Shown here: piece by piece, positions 8,131 through 18,800 of the stretch | Layout: each line of letters opens with the position of its first letter | How positions within the stretch are numbered: the stretch's first letter is position 1 | From: Methylorubrum aminovorans | Lineage (GTDB): Bacteria; Pseudomonadota; Alphaproteobacteria; Rhizobiales; Beijerinckiaceae | Length of the DNA stretch: 64,000 nt | Reading direction: 5' to 3' | Assembly: GCF_022179725.1 (NCBI RefSeq) | Contig: NZ_BPRC01000015.1 | Coordinates: 55,287 to 119,286, forward strand | Program-made: the position numbers and the translations under genes | The notes under the pieces: generated by a model | Databases searched by the model: none | Seen by the model: only the letters and a program-made list of their open reading frames with translations | What the model was told of the DNA's origin: nothing

Positions 8131-9993
8131 TCAGTTAGACCTTTTCGGGTTTGGTGGCGACCCCGCCCTTGGTCCAAGGCGCGAGGCCGGGCTGCCCTCT
8201 TCGGGCAGACGAGGCGCCTCGGTCTCGAGGCCGTTCTGATGCAGGATCAGGCCGGTGATGCGGCCCGCCTCGTCGGCGGTGAAGGTGATCTGCGCGTCGA
8301 GCGTGCGCAGGAAGAAGGCGCGCTCGCCCTCCGGGACAAGCTCGTTGCGCGGTTGCCGCGTGCCTTGCGCGAAGATCCGCCCGTCCTCGACGCTCACCGC
8401 GATCTCGGAGCCCGGCGCCAGGGCGTAGCGGCCGGCGAGCGCCGGCAGGCCGGAGCGATCGATGGCGACCTCCCTGTGCTCCCGCGGCGGCTCCGCGAGC
8501 ACGGCGATCGCCTCCGCTTCGCTCACCCGCGGCCCGGTCCGGTCGCGGTGGTCGCGGTGCAGGATCACCCCGGTGGGCGTGCCGTCGGGCTCGGTCTCGA
8601 AGGTCAGGCGCATGTCGGCGACCGGCGAGACGAAGGTGCGGTCGCTCTCGGGCACGAAGGGAAAGGCGGGTTCGCGCAGGCCGGGCCCGTCGAGCCGCGC
8701 CGTCAAACCCTTGCCCAAGCCCTTGCCCTTGCCTTCGCGGGCGACGGTGAGGACGGCGCGCGGACCGAGGCGGTAGGTGCCGGGATAGCGGTCGAGGATC
8801 ACGTCCTCCAGCACGATGGCGTCGGGCGCCTCGTAATGGCCGAGATGGAGCGCGGCGAGGTCGCGGGCGATCTTCTGGGCCGGGGCCGTCTCGGTGTTCG
8901 AGAGCACGATCACGGTGAGCCGGTCGTCGGGATAGACGTCGTTGATCGAGAGGAAGCCGGGGATCGACCCGGCATGGCCGACGAGGCGGTGGCCGCTCGC
9001 TGGGGCGCCGGGCTTGCCGAAGACGCGGGACACGAACCAGCCGAGGGCGTAGCCGGTGCCGTTGTCGGCAAACATCGCCGTGCGCGAGGCCTCCGAGAGC
9101 AGGCGCGGGCCGGCGAGCGCCTCGTCCCAGGCGAGCAGGTCGTCGACCGTGGAGTAGAGCGCGCCCGCGGCATAGGCCGAGCTGGCCGCCATCGGCATCG
9201 CGTTGCGCCACTGCGCCCGCCCCCGCCGGTAGCCGGCCGCCCGCCGCGGCAGGATCGCGGTCAGGTCGTCGTAGCCGGTCTGCTTCAGCCCGAGCGGCGC
9301 CAGGATCGTCTCGCGCAGATATGCTTCGTAGGACCGGCCCGAGGCGGCCTCGATCACCATGCCGAGCAGCACGTAGTTGGTGTTGCTGTACTCGAAGCGC
9401 TCGCCCGGCGGGAACAGCAGCGGGTCGCCCGCCGTGAGCGCCACGATCTGCGCGGGCGTGTGATCGACCCGCGCGATCTGGTCGTAGTAGTTCGGCAGCG
9501 CCGTAAAGTTGATGATGCCGGAGCGGTGCTGGAGCAGGTGGCGCAGGCTCACCCCGGCCCAGGCCTCCGGCACGGTGAGGACCCAGCGGCGGACGGAATC
9601 GTCGAGCCCGAGCCCGCCCGCCTCCGCGAGCTTCAGCATGGCGGCCGCGGTGAAGGCCTTGGTCAGCGAGCCGATGCGGAAATGGGTCTGCGGCGTGTTG
9701 GGGATCTCCCATTCGCGGTCGGCCAGCCCATAGGCGCGGCGAAAGACCGGCTGCCCGTCCTTCGCCACGAGGATGACGCCCGAGAACAGGCCGGCCTCGA
9801 TATAGGGCGTGACGAGGGCGTGGGCCCGCTCGGCGAAGTCCTCGGCGCGCACCGGAGCGAGCGCCCCGTGCGTGAGGGCAGCAAGCAGGGCGGCGAGCCA
9901 AACGGCGAGGCGAAACAGCGCGCGGTGCGGGCGGGCGCTGGGCCATCGGCATTCCGGTCTCCAAGAGGTTTGGCTCACGGAGGTCTGGCTCAC
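8131..9993 (-). CDS. Secreted serine hydrolase, beta-lactamase family
   Basis: This 620-residue protein has an N-terminal signal segment (LAVWLAALLAALTHGALAPVRA) followed by a class C beta-lactamase/esterase domain. The nucleophile motif SLTK begins at Ser109, the second motif is YSNTNY, and a GHAGSIPG segment stands where the third motif is expected. Roughly 230 C-terminal residues form an extra beta-rich region of the kind seen after such hydrolases. The GTG at 9993 is chosen because GGAG lies 11 bases upstream; a second GTG at 9978 in a 15-base duplication is an alternative. It is probably a periplasmic D-amino-acid esterase or peptidase; true lactamase activity is unlikely. It is divergent from the small secreted protein at 10210. 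Confidence 0.8.
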   Translation of the reverse strand: MSQTSVSQTSWRPECRWPSARPHRALFRLAVWLAALLAALTHGALAPVRAEDFAERAHALVTPYIEAGLFSGVILVAKDGQPVFRRAYGLADREWEIPNTPQTHFRIGSLTKAFTAAAMLKLAEAGGLGLDDSVRRWVLTVPEAWAGVSLRHLLQHRSGIINFTALPNYYDQIARVDHTPAQIVALTAGDPLLFPPGERFEYSNTNYVLLGMVIEAASGRSYEAYLRETILAPLGLKQTGYDDLTAILPRRAAGYRRGRAQWRNAMPMAASSAYAAGALYSTVDDLLAWDEALAGPRLLSEASRTAMFADNGTGYALGWFVSRVFGKPGAPASGHRLVGHAGSIPGFLSINDVYPDDRLTVIVLSNTETAPAQKIARDLAALHLGHYEAPDAIVLEDVILDRYPGTYRLGPRAVLTVAREGKGKGLGKGLTARLDGPGLREPAFPFVPESDRTFVSPVADMRLTFETEPDGTPTGVILHRDHRDRTGPRVSEAEAIAVLAEPPREHREVAIDRSGLPALAGRYALAPGSEIAVSVEDGRIFAQGTRQPRNELVPEGERAFFLRTLDAQITFTADEAGRITGLILHQNGLETEAPRLPEEGSPASRLGPRAGSPPNPKRSN

Positions 9994-10209
9994 GGGGCTC
10001 TTGTCTCCTCTCGGCAGGCGAAGCGAGCAGAGGCGGCCTTTGCGGCCGGGGCGTGGCGCGGTCCGTCCCCGTGCTGCGGGTGGGCGCGGGCCTGCGATCA
10101 CGGTTTCGCCGCGAGCCGTTGCAAGAAGCGCGCAGCCCGAGGCCGGAGCCGCATCACGCGTGCGGAACGAGGCCCGGTGCAGCCGACGAGTCATCAGAGG
10201 CCGACGATC

Positions 10210-10809
10210 ATGACGATCTTTTCGCGCGCCTTCCGCGCCGCTTCCCTCTCCGCCCTCCTCACCGGGGCCGTGCTCGCCCCCGCAACGGCGCTCGCCCAGG
10301 CCCGGCCCCCCGCTCCGGCGCCGGATCGCGTGCCGGCCGGGGCGCCGGAGCCGGGCAAGGAGATCGCGCTGACGCAAGCGCAGATCGACGGTCTCCTCGC
10401 CGCGCAGCCCGAACTGGCCAAGCTGTCCGGCGCTGCGCCCGACAAGCCCGATCCGAAGGCCGAGGAGCAAGCCCAGGGTCAAGCTGAGGCGATCGTGAAG
10501 CGCAACGGCTTCGAGAGCCTCGAAGCGTTCCAGGATGCCAGCGACACCGTCGATGCGGTGCTCGGCGGTATCGATCCCGAGACCAAGAGCTATGTCGGCC
10601 CCACGGCGCTCCTGAAGAAGCAGCTCGCCGCGGTTCAGGCCGACAAGGGGATGCCTGCCAAGGAGAAGGCCGAGGCGGTCAAGGAGATCAAGGCGGCGCT
10701 GGCTGCGGGCGAGTCGGCCAAGCCTTCGCAGGGCAATATCGCGCTGGTGACGAAGAACTACGCGCCGCTCAGCGCGGCGATGGGGGACGGTGAGGGTACG
10801 CAGAAGTAA
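10210..10809 (+). CDS. Small exported protein of unknown function
   Basis: This 199-residue protein begins with a clear Sec signal peptide (about residues 1-30, ending TALAQA). The mature part starts Pro/Ala-rich and continues as charged, helical sequence with many Lys, Glu and Ala (LTQAQIDGLLAAQPELAKL, EAIVKRNGFESLEAF). There are no membrane segments or catalytic motifs. It resembles the alpha-helical periplasmic hypotheticals common in Methylobacterium-type genomes. I do not recognise a function. It is divergent from the serine hydrolase and upstream of an MFS pump on the same strand, 126 bases away. Confidence 0.75.
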   Translation: MTIFSRAFRAASLSALLTGAVLAPATALAQARPPAPAPDRVPAGAPEPGKEIALTQAQIDGLLAAQPELAKLSGAAPDKPDPKAEEQAQGQAEAIVKRNGFESLEAFQDASDTVDAVLGGIDPETKSYVGPTALLKKQLAAVQADKGMPAKEKAEAVKEIKAALAAGESAKPSQGNIALVTKNYAPLSAAMGDGEGTQK

Positions 10810-10935
10810 GCGCGACGATCGAACGCTCCTCCCTTTTGGGGAGCAGGCCGCAGCGGGGCCGGTTCAGGTCTTTGCGGAAACGGTGCGCCCCTCACCCGGC
10901 CCTCTTCGGAGGCCACCCACTTCCGCAGAGGGGAC

Positions 10936-12300
10936 GTGGAAAGCGCCTCGCTCCCGAACGTTGAAGACACCGGCACCCGAACCCGGCCGGCACCGCCGCT
11001 GAAAGCATCCCCAACCGTGACACCCTCCCCTCGGCCCGCGCCCGGCAGCCCCGCCCCCGAGGCCGCATCCACCGGTGCGCCCGTCTGGGCCGGGCCGGGC
11101 TTTGCCGAGTTCGTCGGCATCGTCGCCCTGATGATGGCGGTCACCGCCATGTCGATCGACAACCTGCTGCCGGCCTTCCCCGCCATCCAGGAGCGGTTCG
11201 CGGTCGCCGACCCCAACAGCCTGCAACTGCTCGTCTACGTCTACATGATCGGCTTCGGGGTGGCGCAGATCGTCTACGGGCCGGTCTCGGACGCGCTCGG
11301 ACGGCGCCCGACCCTCTTGATCAGCCTCGGCATCTACACAGCGGGCTGCATCCTCTCGATGCTGGCGCCGAGCTACGAGTGGCTGCTCGCCTCCCGCGTC
11401 ATCCAGGGCATGGGCGCCGCCGGCGGTCGCGTGCTCTCGACAGCGATCGTGCGCGACCGCTTCTCGGGCCGCGAGATGGCGAGCGTGATGTCGCTCATCA
11501 TGATGGTGTTCCTGATCGTGCCGATGCTCGGGCCGGCGATCGGTGCGACCATGCTGCTGCTCGGCTCGTGGATCTACGTGTTCGTGTCGATGCTGGCGCT
11601 CGGCGGCGTGCTGACCCTGTGGTTCGCCCTGCGCATGCCCGAGACGCTGCATCCCGAGTACCGCCGCCCGCTCTCGCTCCGGTCGACGGGCCAAGCCCTG
11701 CTGACCGTGCTGCGCACCCGCGCGGCCATCGGCTACGCCACGGCGCTCGGCCTGCTGACAGGCTGCATCATGGGCTATGTCGGCTCGGCCCAGCAGGTGT
11801 TCGACACCGGGCTCTACCATCTCGGCGGGCTTTTCCCGGTCGCCTTCGGCATGGTGGCCGGCGCCATGGGCGCGGCGACGCTGATCAACTCCCGCCTCGT
11901 GCGCCGGCTCGGGATGCGCACGCTCTCGCATGCCGGCGTCACCGCCTTCACGGCCGTGGGGGTGATCCAGGTCGGCATCGGCCTGCACTACCAGGGGCAT
12001 CCGCCCCTGGTGCTGTTCCTCGCGGTGCTGGCGCTCAACCAATTCCTGATCAGCTTCGCCCTGCCGAACTTCAACGCGCTGGCGCTGCAGCCCCTCGGCG
12101 CCATCGCCGGCACGGCCTCGTCGTTCCTCGGGTTCTACACCACGATCCTGGGCGCCTTCTGCGGCTTCCTGATCGGGCACGCCTTCGACGGCACGGTGAT
12201 GCCGGTGGCCTACGGCTACGCCGTTCTCGGCGGGCTCGCCCTCGCCACCGTCGCCTGGACCGAGCGCGGACGGCTCTACCGCGCGGGCGTCTCGGGCTGA
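10936..12300 (+). CDS. Bcr/CflA-type MFS drug efflux transporter
   Basis: This is a 454-residue inner-membrane proton antiporter of the DHA1 family. After a Pro-rich cytoplasmic tail of about 50 residues come twelve predicted helices. Family motif A is visible as GPVSDALGRRPTLL after helix 2, and the helix 4-5 region carries RVIQGMGAAGGRVLSTAIVRDRF, typical of Bcr/CflA proteins. GTG at 10936 is preceded by AGAGGGGAC. It probably exports small toxic compounds; the substrate cannot be read from sequence. It ends 10 bases before the convergent transglutaminase gene with no obvious terminator. Confidence 0.88.
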   Translation: MESASLPNVEDTGTRTRPAPPLKASPTVTPSPRPAPGSPAPEAASTGAPVWAGPGFAEFVGIVALMMAVTAMSIDNLLPAFPAIQERFAVADPNSLQLLVYVYMIGFGVAQIVYGPVSDALGRRPTLLISLGIYTAGCILSMLAPSYEWLLASRVIQGMGAAGGRVLSTAIVRDRFSGREMASVMSLIMMVFLIVPMLGPAIGATMLLLGSWIYVFVSMLALGGVLTLWFALRMPETLHPEYRRPLSLRSTGQALLTVLRTRAAIGYATALGLLTGCIMGYVGSAQQVFDTGLYHLGGLFPVAFGMVAGAMGAATLINSRLVRRLGMRTLSHAGVTAFTAVGVIQVGIGLHYQGHPPLVLFLAVLALNQFLISFALPNFNALALQPLGAIAGTASSFLGFYTTILGAFCGFLIGHAFDGTVMPVAYGYAVLGGLALATVAWTERGRLYRAGVSG

Positions 12301-12310
12301 TCGGCGGCCC

Positions 12311-13207
12311 TCAGGCCGCCTCATCCTCGGGGATGACGTCGACCTCGACGGTCAGCTTCTGCGCCCCGGCCGAGGCGACGATCCCGTCGACCGGCGCCAC
12401 GTCGGCGTAGTCGCGGGCGCGGGCCACGACGATGTGGTCGTCGCGCACGATGCAGGCATTGGTCGGGTCGAGGCCGATCCAGCCGCCCTCCCCTGCATCG
12501 GGTCCGCACCACAGGGCGACCCAGGCGTGGCTGGCATCGGCTCCGCGCAGGCGCGGGCGGCCGGGCGGCGGCCGGGTGCGCAGGTAGCCGCTGACATAGG
12601 CCGCCGGCAGGCCGAGGCCGCGAAGGCCGGCGATCATCACGTGGGCGAAGTCCTGGCAGACGCCCGCGCGCAGGGTGAAGGCCTCCGCCAGCGGCGTCGA
12701 GACGGTGGTGGCCTTGGCGTCAAAACGGAAATCGTCGCGGATGCGGTGCATCAGCTCGACCGCGCCGCTCAGCGCGCTGCGCCCCGGCGAGAAGCTCTTG
12801 CGGGCGTAGTCCGTCACCTCGGCGATGAGGGGCACTCGCTGGCTCGGGAACTGGAAATGCGCCGGCGCGTCCGATCCGAGGGACGGCAGCGTCAGGGCGG
12901 CTTCCCGCACCCGCTCCCAGGCGAGGCCGGATTCGGGCGGCGGCGGGGCGGCCCGCTCCACCGCGACGCGGGAGACGGCCTCGACCGCGAATTCGCGATG
13001 GGGCTCGTCCAGCGTCAGGGTCAGCGTGTCGAGGCCGAAGAAGTCGCGCCGCTCCAGGCGGCGGGTCGGCTCGGGCGTGACGTGCAGCGCGCTCTCCAGC
13101 ACCCGCTGCCCCTCGCCGTCGCGGGGGCGCAGGCGCAGGTTGCAGCGCGCGAAGCGGACGGTCCGCGCGTAGCGGTAGGTCGTCAGGTGACGTAAGCTGT
13201 AGATCAC
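12311..13207 (-). CDS. Transglutaminase-like cysteine protein
   Basis: This 298-residue predicted cytoplasmic protein has an N-terminal beta domain (MIYSLRHLTTYRYARTVRFA) and a transglutaminase-fold domain. The triad is visible: Cys184 in GVCQDFAH, His in DASHAWVAL and Asp in GLDPTNAC. The GTG start at 13207 overlaps the stop of the upstream ATP-grasp/alpha-E gene (GTGA), so it is the third gene of a coupled operon. In the conserved genomic association described for these families, the transglutaminase-like protein is thought to cut or form amide bonds on a peptide made by the ATP-grasp partner. That role is inferred. Confidence 0.9.
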   Translation of the reverse strand: MIYSLRHLTTYRYARTVRFARCNLRLRPRDGEGQRVLESALHVTPEPTRRLERRDFFGLDTLTLTLDEPHREFAVEAVSRVAVERAAPPPPESGLAWERVREAALTLPSLGSDAPAHFQFPSQRVPLIAEVTDYARKSFSPGRSALSGAVELMHRIRDDFRFDAKATTVSTPLAEAFTLRAGVCQDFAHVMIAGLRGLGLPAAYVSGYLRTRPPPGRPRLRGADASHAWVALWCGPDAGEGGWIGLDPTNACIVRDDHIVVARARDYADVAPVDGIVASAGAQKLTVEVDVIPEDEAA

Positions 13208-15807
13208 GCGAGACCCGTGAGCTTCTCGGGCCTGAGCGCGTCGGGGCCATTGGGGAAATAGCGGCCGGCGATTCCGTCGGCGAGGCCCTCCAGATCCGTC
13301 TCGAACCGCTCCAGCGCCTCGGCGTCGAACGCGGCGGCCTCCGCCGTCTGGAGCGTGGCGGCCAGCGTCAGCGCCCGGCGGCGGTGCGGCTCGGGCAGCC
13401 CGTCGGCGGCCAGCGCCGGCAGGGCGTCGAGATGCGCGGTGATGGCCTGGAGCTGGTAGGCGACCGAGCGCGGATTGTGGGGATCGAGTACCGCCATGTC
13501 GCAGACCGCGTCCCGGCTCACGCCGACGAGGTAGCGCGCGCCGTAGGCGATCTGCGAATCGGCCAGCGAGAGCATCACGCCGAGATCCTCGGCGCCGGCA
13601 TCCGGAGCACAGAAGCGCAGTCCGAAGCCGCAGGTGTTGATCGCCCGCTCGATGCGCCGGCCCATATCGGCGAAGCGCCAGCCGGCGGCGTGGCCCATAT
13701 TCTCGTGGATCAGGCCGGACAGAGCGGCGAGATGGCCCAGTGCCCGCTCGGCCTTGCCGAAGAGCTGCGCCTCGTTCGGCGCCCAGGCCTCCGTGTAGAC
13801 CAGGGTGTCGCGCAGGTCGGCCAGCGCCCGCCAGGATTCCGTCGGTAGCCGCTCGCGCAAGGAGGCGGCGATGCGGCGCGCCTCCAGCACGTGGGACAGG
13901 GCCGAGCCGTAGACGACCTTACCCGACAGCGCCTCCCCGGCGAGCGCGGCGGGGCTGAGATCGGCGGCGCTGACCGAGCCCCAATCCTTGAGCAGCGCGC
14001 GGATGGTGAGCGCGGTCGGCGCGCCCTCCGCGCCGGAGGCATCGGCGGCCACCGCCTCGCTGAACACGCCGAGATGGGCTTGGACGAGGCGGATCACCGC
14101 CTCCGCCCGCTCGAGGTAGCGCCCGAACCAGAACAGGTTGTCGGCCGCTCGCGACGGCAGGTGGCCGGCGATGCGGCGGATGCGGGGCGTGCTCGCGTGC
14201 ACGAGGGTCGGCGTGTCGACGGGGGTGTCGGACAGAACCCAGACATCGGCCGAGCGGATGCCGGCGCGCATCTCGCTCGGATCGGCGCCCTCGCGCTCGG
14301 CGACGCGGCAGAAGGCGCTCGGCAGCACGCGCCAGCCCTCCGGTGTCGCGGCGGCGAAGACGCGCATCACGAACGGACGAGGCGCCAAGCGCCCGTCCTG
14401 CCATGCTGGCATGGTCGAGAGGGGGGCCGCCTCCTGCGCCACCCAGTCGAACGGGCGCTCGCGCAAGGATGCCACGGCGCGGGCGCGGGCGGCGTCGAGG
14501 GCGGGGCCGGCGAGCATCGCGTCCCGCTCCGGGCCGCGCAGTGGGGTCGCGGCGGGGCGCAGCGTGAGGCTGTCGAGGTTGGCCAGCGCATGATGGAGGC
14601 CGCCGGGATCGCCGCACCACCACGTGCGGGGGCCGGTGAGCCGCAGCTCCTCGCCGGTGAGCCGTCGGGCGATGGCCGGCAGGTAGGGACTGAGCGCGGC
14701 CGATTCGAGCACGCCGGAGCCCGGCATGTTGCCGACGACCGTGCCGCCCCGGCGCAGCACCTGGAGAATGCCGGGCACGCCGAGGCGTGAATCCGAGCGC
14801 AGCTCCATCGGGTCGAGATAGTCCGCGTCGATCCTCCGCCAGACCGCGTCGGTGCGCTTGAGGCCGGCGATGGTGCGCACGTGCAGGAGCCCGTCGCGCA
14901 CCACGAGGTCGTCGCCCTCGACCAGCAGGAAGCCGAGATAGCGGGCGAGCGCGGCCTGCTCGACATAGGTGCTGCTGTAAGGGCCGGAGGTGAGCAGGCA
15001 GATGCGCGGGTCGCTTCGCTCGCACGCCGCGGCCACACCGGCGCGGAACGCCTGGAAGAAGCCGGGCAGGCGCTCGACGTGGAGGTCGGCGAACAGGTCC
15101 GGGAAGGCGCGGGCGAGCACCATCCGGTTCTCCAGCGCGTAGCCGAGGCCGGAGGGCGCCTGGGTTCGGTCGGCCAGCACCTGCCAGCGCCCGTCCGGCC
15201 CGCGACCGACATCCGCCGCGTAGATCGGCAGCCAGCGCCCGCCCGGGGGCGCGATGCCGTGGACGGGCCGAAGGAATTCCGGGTGTCCGGCCACGACGCC
15301 CGCGGGCAGGAAGCCTTCCGCGACGAGCCGGCCCGGCCCGTAGATGTCGGCGACGATGCGCTCCATCAGGCCGGCGCGCTGGACGATGCCGGCGGACAGC
15401 TCCGCCCAGTCGGCAGCGTCGATGACCAGCGGCAGTGAGCCGAGCGGCCAGGGATGCTCGCGCCCGTCGCCGTAGACCCGGTAGGAGATGCCGGCGTCGC
15501 GGATATGCCGCTCGGCGGAGAGGAAGCGGGCGGCGACCTCGCGGTCGTCGAGCCGGGCGAGACGTTCGAGAAAGCGCGGCCAGCCGCCGCGCAGGGTCCC
15601 GTCCGCCTCCATCAGCGCGTCGGCGAGGCCGGGCCGGGGCGCGTAGCCTTCCGTCCAGCGGCGCATGCGCGCGGCCGGATCGTCGGCCGCCCAGGCGGAG
15701 GCGTCGGGCGGGAGCCCGTCCGCGAGGGCGCCTCCAGGTTCTTGTCTTGTCGCGCTCTCTTGCGACGAACCGGTGACCACTTCGACGGAGAGCGCTCCGG
15801 CACTCAT
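13204..15807 (-). CDS. Circularly permuted ATP-grasp / alpha-E fusion protein
   Basis: This 867-residue protein fuses two families that are often separate genes. Residues about 95-480 are the circularly permuted ATP-grasp domain (LVIDAADWAELSAG, LTSGPYSSTYVEQAALARYLG, RRIDADYLDPMELRSDSRLG). Residues about 535-850 are the helical alpha-E domain (LPSRAADNLFWFGRYLERAE, LIHENMGHAAGWRFADMGRR). The ATP-grasp part should form an amide bond, probably attaching amino acids to a peptide or protein. Alpha-E is an uncharacterised partner with conserved acidic residues. The start at 15807 overlaps the stop of the DUF2126 gene (ATGA), and its own stop overlaps the next start, so all three are translationally coupled. 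Confidence 0.9.
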   Translation of the reverse strand: MSAGALSVEVVTGSSQESATRQEPGGALADGLPPDASAWAADDPAARMRRWTEGYAPRPGLADALMEADGTLRGGWPRFLERLARLDDREVAARFLSAERHIRDAGISYRVYGDGREHPWPLGSLPLVIDAADWAELSAGIVQRAGLMERIVADIYGPGRLVAEGFLPAGVVAGHPEFLRPVHGIAPPGGRWLPIYAADVGRGPDGRWQVLADRTQAPSGLGYALENRMVLARAFPDLFADLHVERLPGFFQAFRAGVAAACERSDPRICLLTSGPYSSTYVEQAALARYLGFLLVEGDDLVVRDGLLHVRTIAGLKRTDAVWRRIDADYLDPMELRSDSRLGVPGILQVLRRGGTVVGNMPGSGVLESAALSPYLPAIARRLTGEELRLTGPRTWWCGDPGGLHHALANLDSLTLRPAATPLRGPERDAMLAGPALDAARARAVASLRERPFDWVAQEAAPLSTMPAWQDGRLAPRPFVMRVFAAATPEGWRVLPSAFCRVAEREGADPSEMRAGIRSADVWVLSDTPVDTPTLVHASTPRIRRIAGHLPSRAADNLFWFGRYLERAEAVIRLVQAHLGVFSEAVAADASGAEGAPTALTIRALLKDWGSVSAADLSPAALAGEALSGKVVYGSALSHVLEARRIAASLRERLPTESWRALADLRDTLVYTEAWAPNEAQLFGKAERALGHLAALSGLIHENMGHAAGWRFADMGRRIERAINTCGFGLRFCAPDAGAEDLGVMLSLADSQIAYGARYLVGVSRDAVCDMAVLDPHNPRSVAYQLQAITAHLDALPALAADGLPEPHRRRALTLAATLQTAEAAAFDAEALERFETDLEGLADGIAGRYFPNGPDALRPEKLTGLA

Positions 15808-18800
15808 CGGGGCGCGGGCGTGCGCAGGTCGAGGGTCAGGGGGAAGTCGCCCGTGCGCTCCTCGGCCGGCATCGCGATGCGGCCGGGAGTGTGGCCCATC
15901 GCCTCGAACCGGGCGAGGCGGCGCCCCTCCGCCTCGTAGGCGTTGACGGGGAAGCTGTCGTAGTTGCGCCCGCCCGGATGGCTGACATGGTAGCGGCAGC
16001 CGCCGAGCGAGCGGCCGCTCCAGGCGTCTAGGATGTCGAAGGTCAGCGGCCCGTGCGGCGGGATCGTCGGGTGCAGCGAGGAGGCGGGCTGCCACGCCTT
16101 GAAGCGCAGGCCCGCGACCGCCTCGCCGCTGGCGCCGGTCGGCGTCATCGGCAGGCGCCGGCCGTTGCAGGCGATCACGTGCCGGCCGGGGACGAAGCCC
16201 TCGACCTTCACCTGAAGCCGTTCGACGGATGCATCCACGAAGCGCACGGTTCCCCCGGCGGTTCCCTCTTCGCCCAGCACGTGCCAGGGCTCGAGCGCCT
16301 GGCGCAGTTCGAGGCTCACGCCGCCCTGCTCCACCCGGCCGAAGACGGGGAAGCGGAACGCGGCCTGCGCCGCGAAGGCCTGAGGGTCGAAGTCGTAGCC
16401 GCCGGCACGCAGGTCTTCCAGCACCGAGAGGAAGTCGGCCCAGAGGAAATGCGGCAGCATGAAGCGATCGTGCAGGGCCGTGCCCCAGCGGACACAGCCG
16501 CCGGTCTGCGGTTCGCGCCAGAGCCAGGCGACGATGGCGCGCAGCAGGACTTGTTGCGCGAGGCTCATGCGCGCGTCCGGCGGCATCTCGAAGGAGCGGA
16601 ATTCGAGGAGGCCCAGGCGCCCCGTCGGCCCGTCGGGCGAGAACAGCTTGTCGATGCAGATCTCGGCCCGGTGGGTGTTGCCAGTCACATCCGCGAGGAT
16701 GTTGCGGAACAGCCGGTCCACCAGCCAGTGCGGGATGTTGGCCTGATCCGGCCCCGGCACCTGGGCGAGCGCGATCTCCAACTCGTAGAGCCCGTCATGG
16801 CGCGCCTCGTCCATGCGCGGGGCCTGACTCGTCGGGCCGACATAGAGGCCGGCGAACAGGTAGGACAGGCAGGGATGCCGCTGCCAGAACAGCACGAGGC
16901 TCTTCAACAGGTCGGGCCGGCGCAGGAACGGCGAGTCGGCCGGGGTCGCGCCGCCGAGCACGACGTGGTTGCCGCCGCCGGTGCCGGTGTGGCGCCCGTC
17001 GATCATGAACTTTTCGGCGCCGAGGCGCGTCTGGCGGGCCTCCTCGTAGAGGCCGGCGGTGATGTCCACCGCCTCGCGCCAGGAGGCGGCGGGGTGGACG
17101 TTGACTTCGATCACGCCGGGGTCGGGCGTGACCTTGATGACCGAGAGGCGCGGATCGTAGGGCGGCTCGTAGCCCTCGATATGGATCGGCTGGCCGATCG
17201 CCTCCGCGGCGTGCTCCAGATGCCCGACGAGATCGAGATACTCGTCCGCCCGCTCCATCGGCGGCATGAACACGCACAGCACGCCCTCGCGGGGCTCGAC
17301 CGCCAGCGCGGTGCGCACCGCCACGCCCTCGATGCCGCCGCCATTGGCGCGGTCCGAGCCCTTGGGCAGCGGCGCATCCTTGAGCCCGCCGGGCTCGGCG
17401 GGCAGGTCGCCGCGCGCCTCCATCGGATCCTGCGGGTGGTAATAGGGGTAGGAATCCGGCGGCACATAGGGAAGCGAGCCGAGCGGCAGACGGAAGCCCA
17501 GGGGCGAGTCGCCGGGGTTGAGGTAGGCGCCGCCGCGGCGGAAGGCCCAGGCTTCCGAAATCCAGGCGCGGCCCTCGCCCAAGGCGAGGTTGGCGAGCGG
17601 CAGCACGTAGCCGACGGGCGTGTCGAGGCCGCGGCCGAACACGCGGCTGAACCGGGCATCGGTCTCCGGGCTGCCGGTCTGCGGCGCCGCGGGCGTGACG
17701 TTGACCGGCAACTCGCTCTCGCGCGCCCGCCAGTAGACCGCGTCCTCGTAGGCCGGGAAGACGAAGCGGGCGAGTCCGAGCCGCTCGGCCAGCGCCCCGA
17801 TCAGGCGCTCGGCATCCGCGATGGTCGCCGTCTTCGGACCCTCCTCCACCGCGATCCGGTCTGCGTTCTTCCAGACCGGCACGCCGTCCTTGCGCCAGTA
17901 GAGGGCGAAGGCCCAGCGCGGCAGGCTCTCGCCGGGATACCACTTGCCCTGTCCGTAATGCAGCATGCCGCCGGGCGCGAAGCGGTCGCGCAGGCGCCGG
18001 ACCAGCTTGTCGGCGAGGCCGCGCTTGGTCGGGCCGACGGCGGCGACGTTCCATTCGGGCGACTCGAAATCGTCCACCGAGACGAAGGTCGGCTCGCCGC
18101 CCATGGTCAGGCGCACATCCTGGGCGGCGAGATCGACGTCGATCCGCTCGCCGAGCCGGTCCATCGCTGCCCAGATCTCGTCCGAGAACGGTTTGGTGAT
18201 GCGCGGCACCTCGGCCACGCGGCTGATCGTCATCTCGTAGGCGAACTCGACCTTGGCCGGCTCGGCGAGCCCGGAGATCGGCGCCGCGGCGTTGTAATGC
18301 GCCGTGGCGACCAGCGGGATGTGCCCCTCGCCGGTGAGCAGGCCGGAGGTGGCGTCGAAGCCGATCCAGCCGGCACCGGGCAGGTAGACCTCGGCCCAGG
18401 CGTGGAGGTCGGTAAAGTCGGTGGTGGTGCCGGCCGGGCCGTCGACGGCGGTGGTGTCGGGCACGAGCTGGATCAGGTAGCCCGAGACGAAGCGGGCGGC
18501 GAAGCCGAGCCGGCGCAGCACCTGCACCAGCAGCCACGCGGAATCGCGGCAGGAGCCGCTCTTGAGCGTCAGCGTCTCAGCCGCCGTCTGCACGCCGGGC
18601 TCCATCCGGACCCCGTAGGCGACGTGCGCGCGCACTTTCTCGTTGAGCGCCACGAGGAACGTGACCGTGTGGGTCTCCTCGGGGACATCGGCGAGGAAGG
18701 CATCGATCTCCGGTCCCTGCGCCTCATCGAGGACGAGGTAGGGCGCGAGCGCGACCTTCAGGTCCGCTTCGTAGTCGAACGGGCGGCGCTCGGCGTAGGG

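Noticed and set aside
8044..10809. 921-codon plus-strand frame
   Set aside because: Its first 720 codons are antisense to the serine hydrolase; only the last 199 codons from 10210 with a signal peptide are real.
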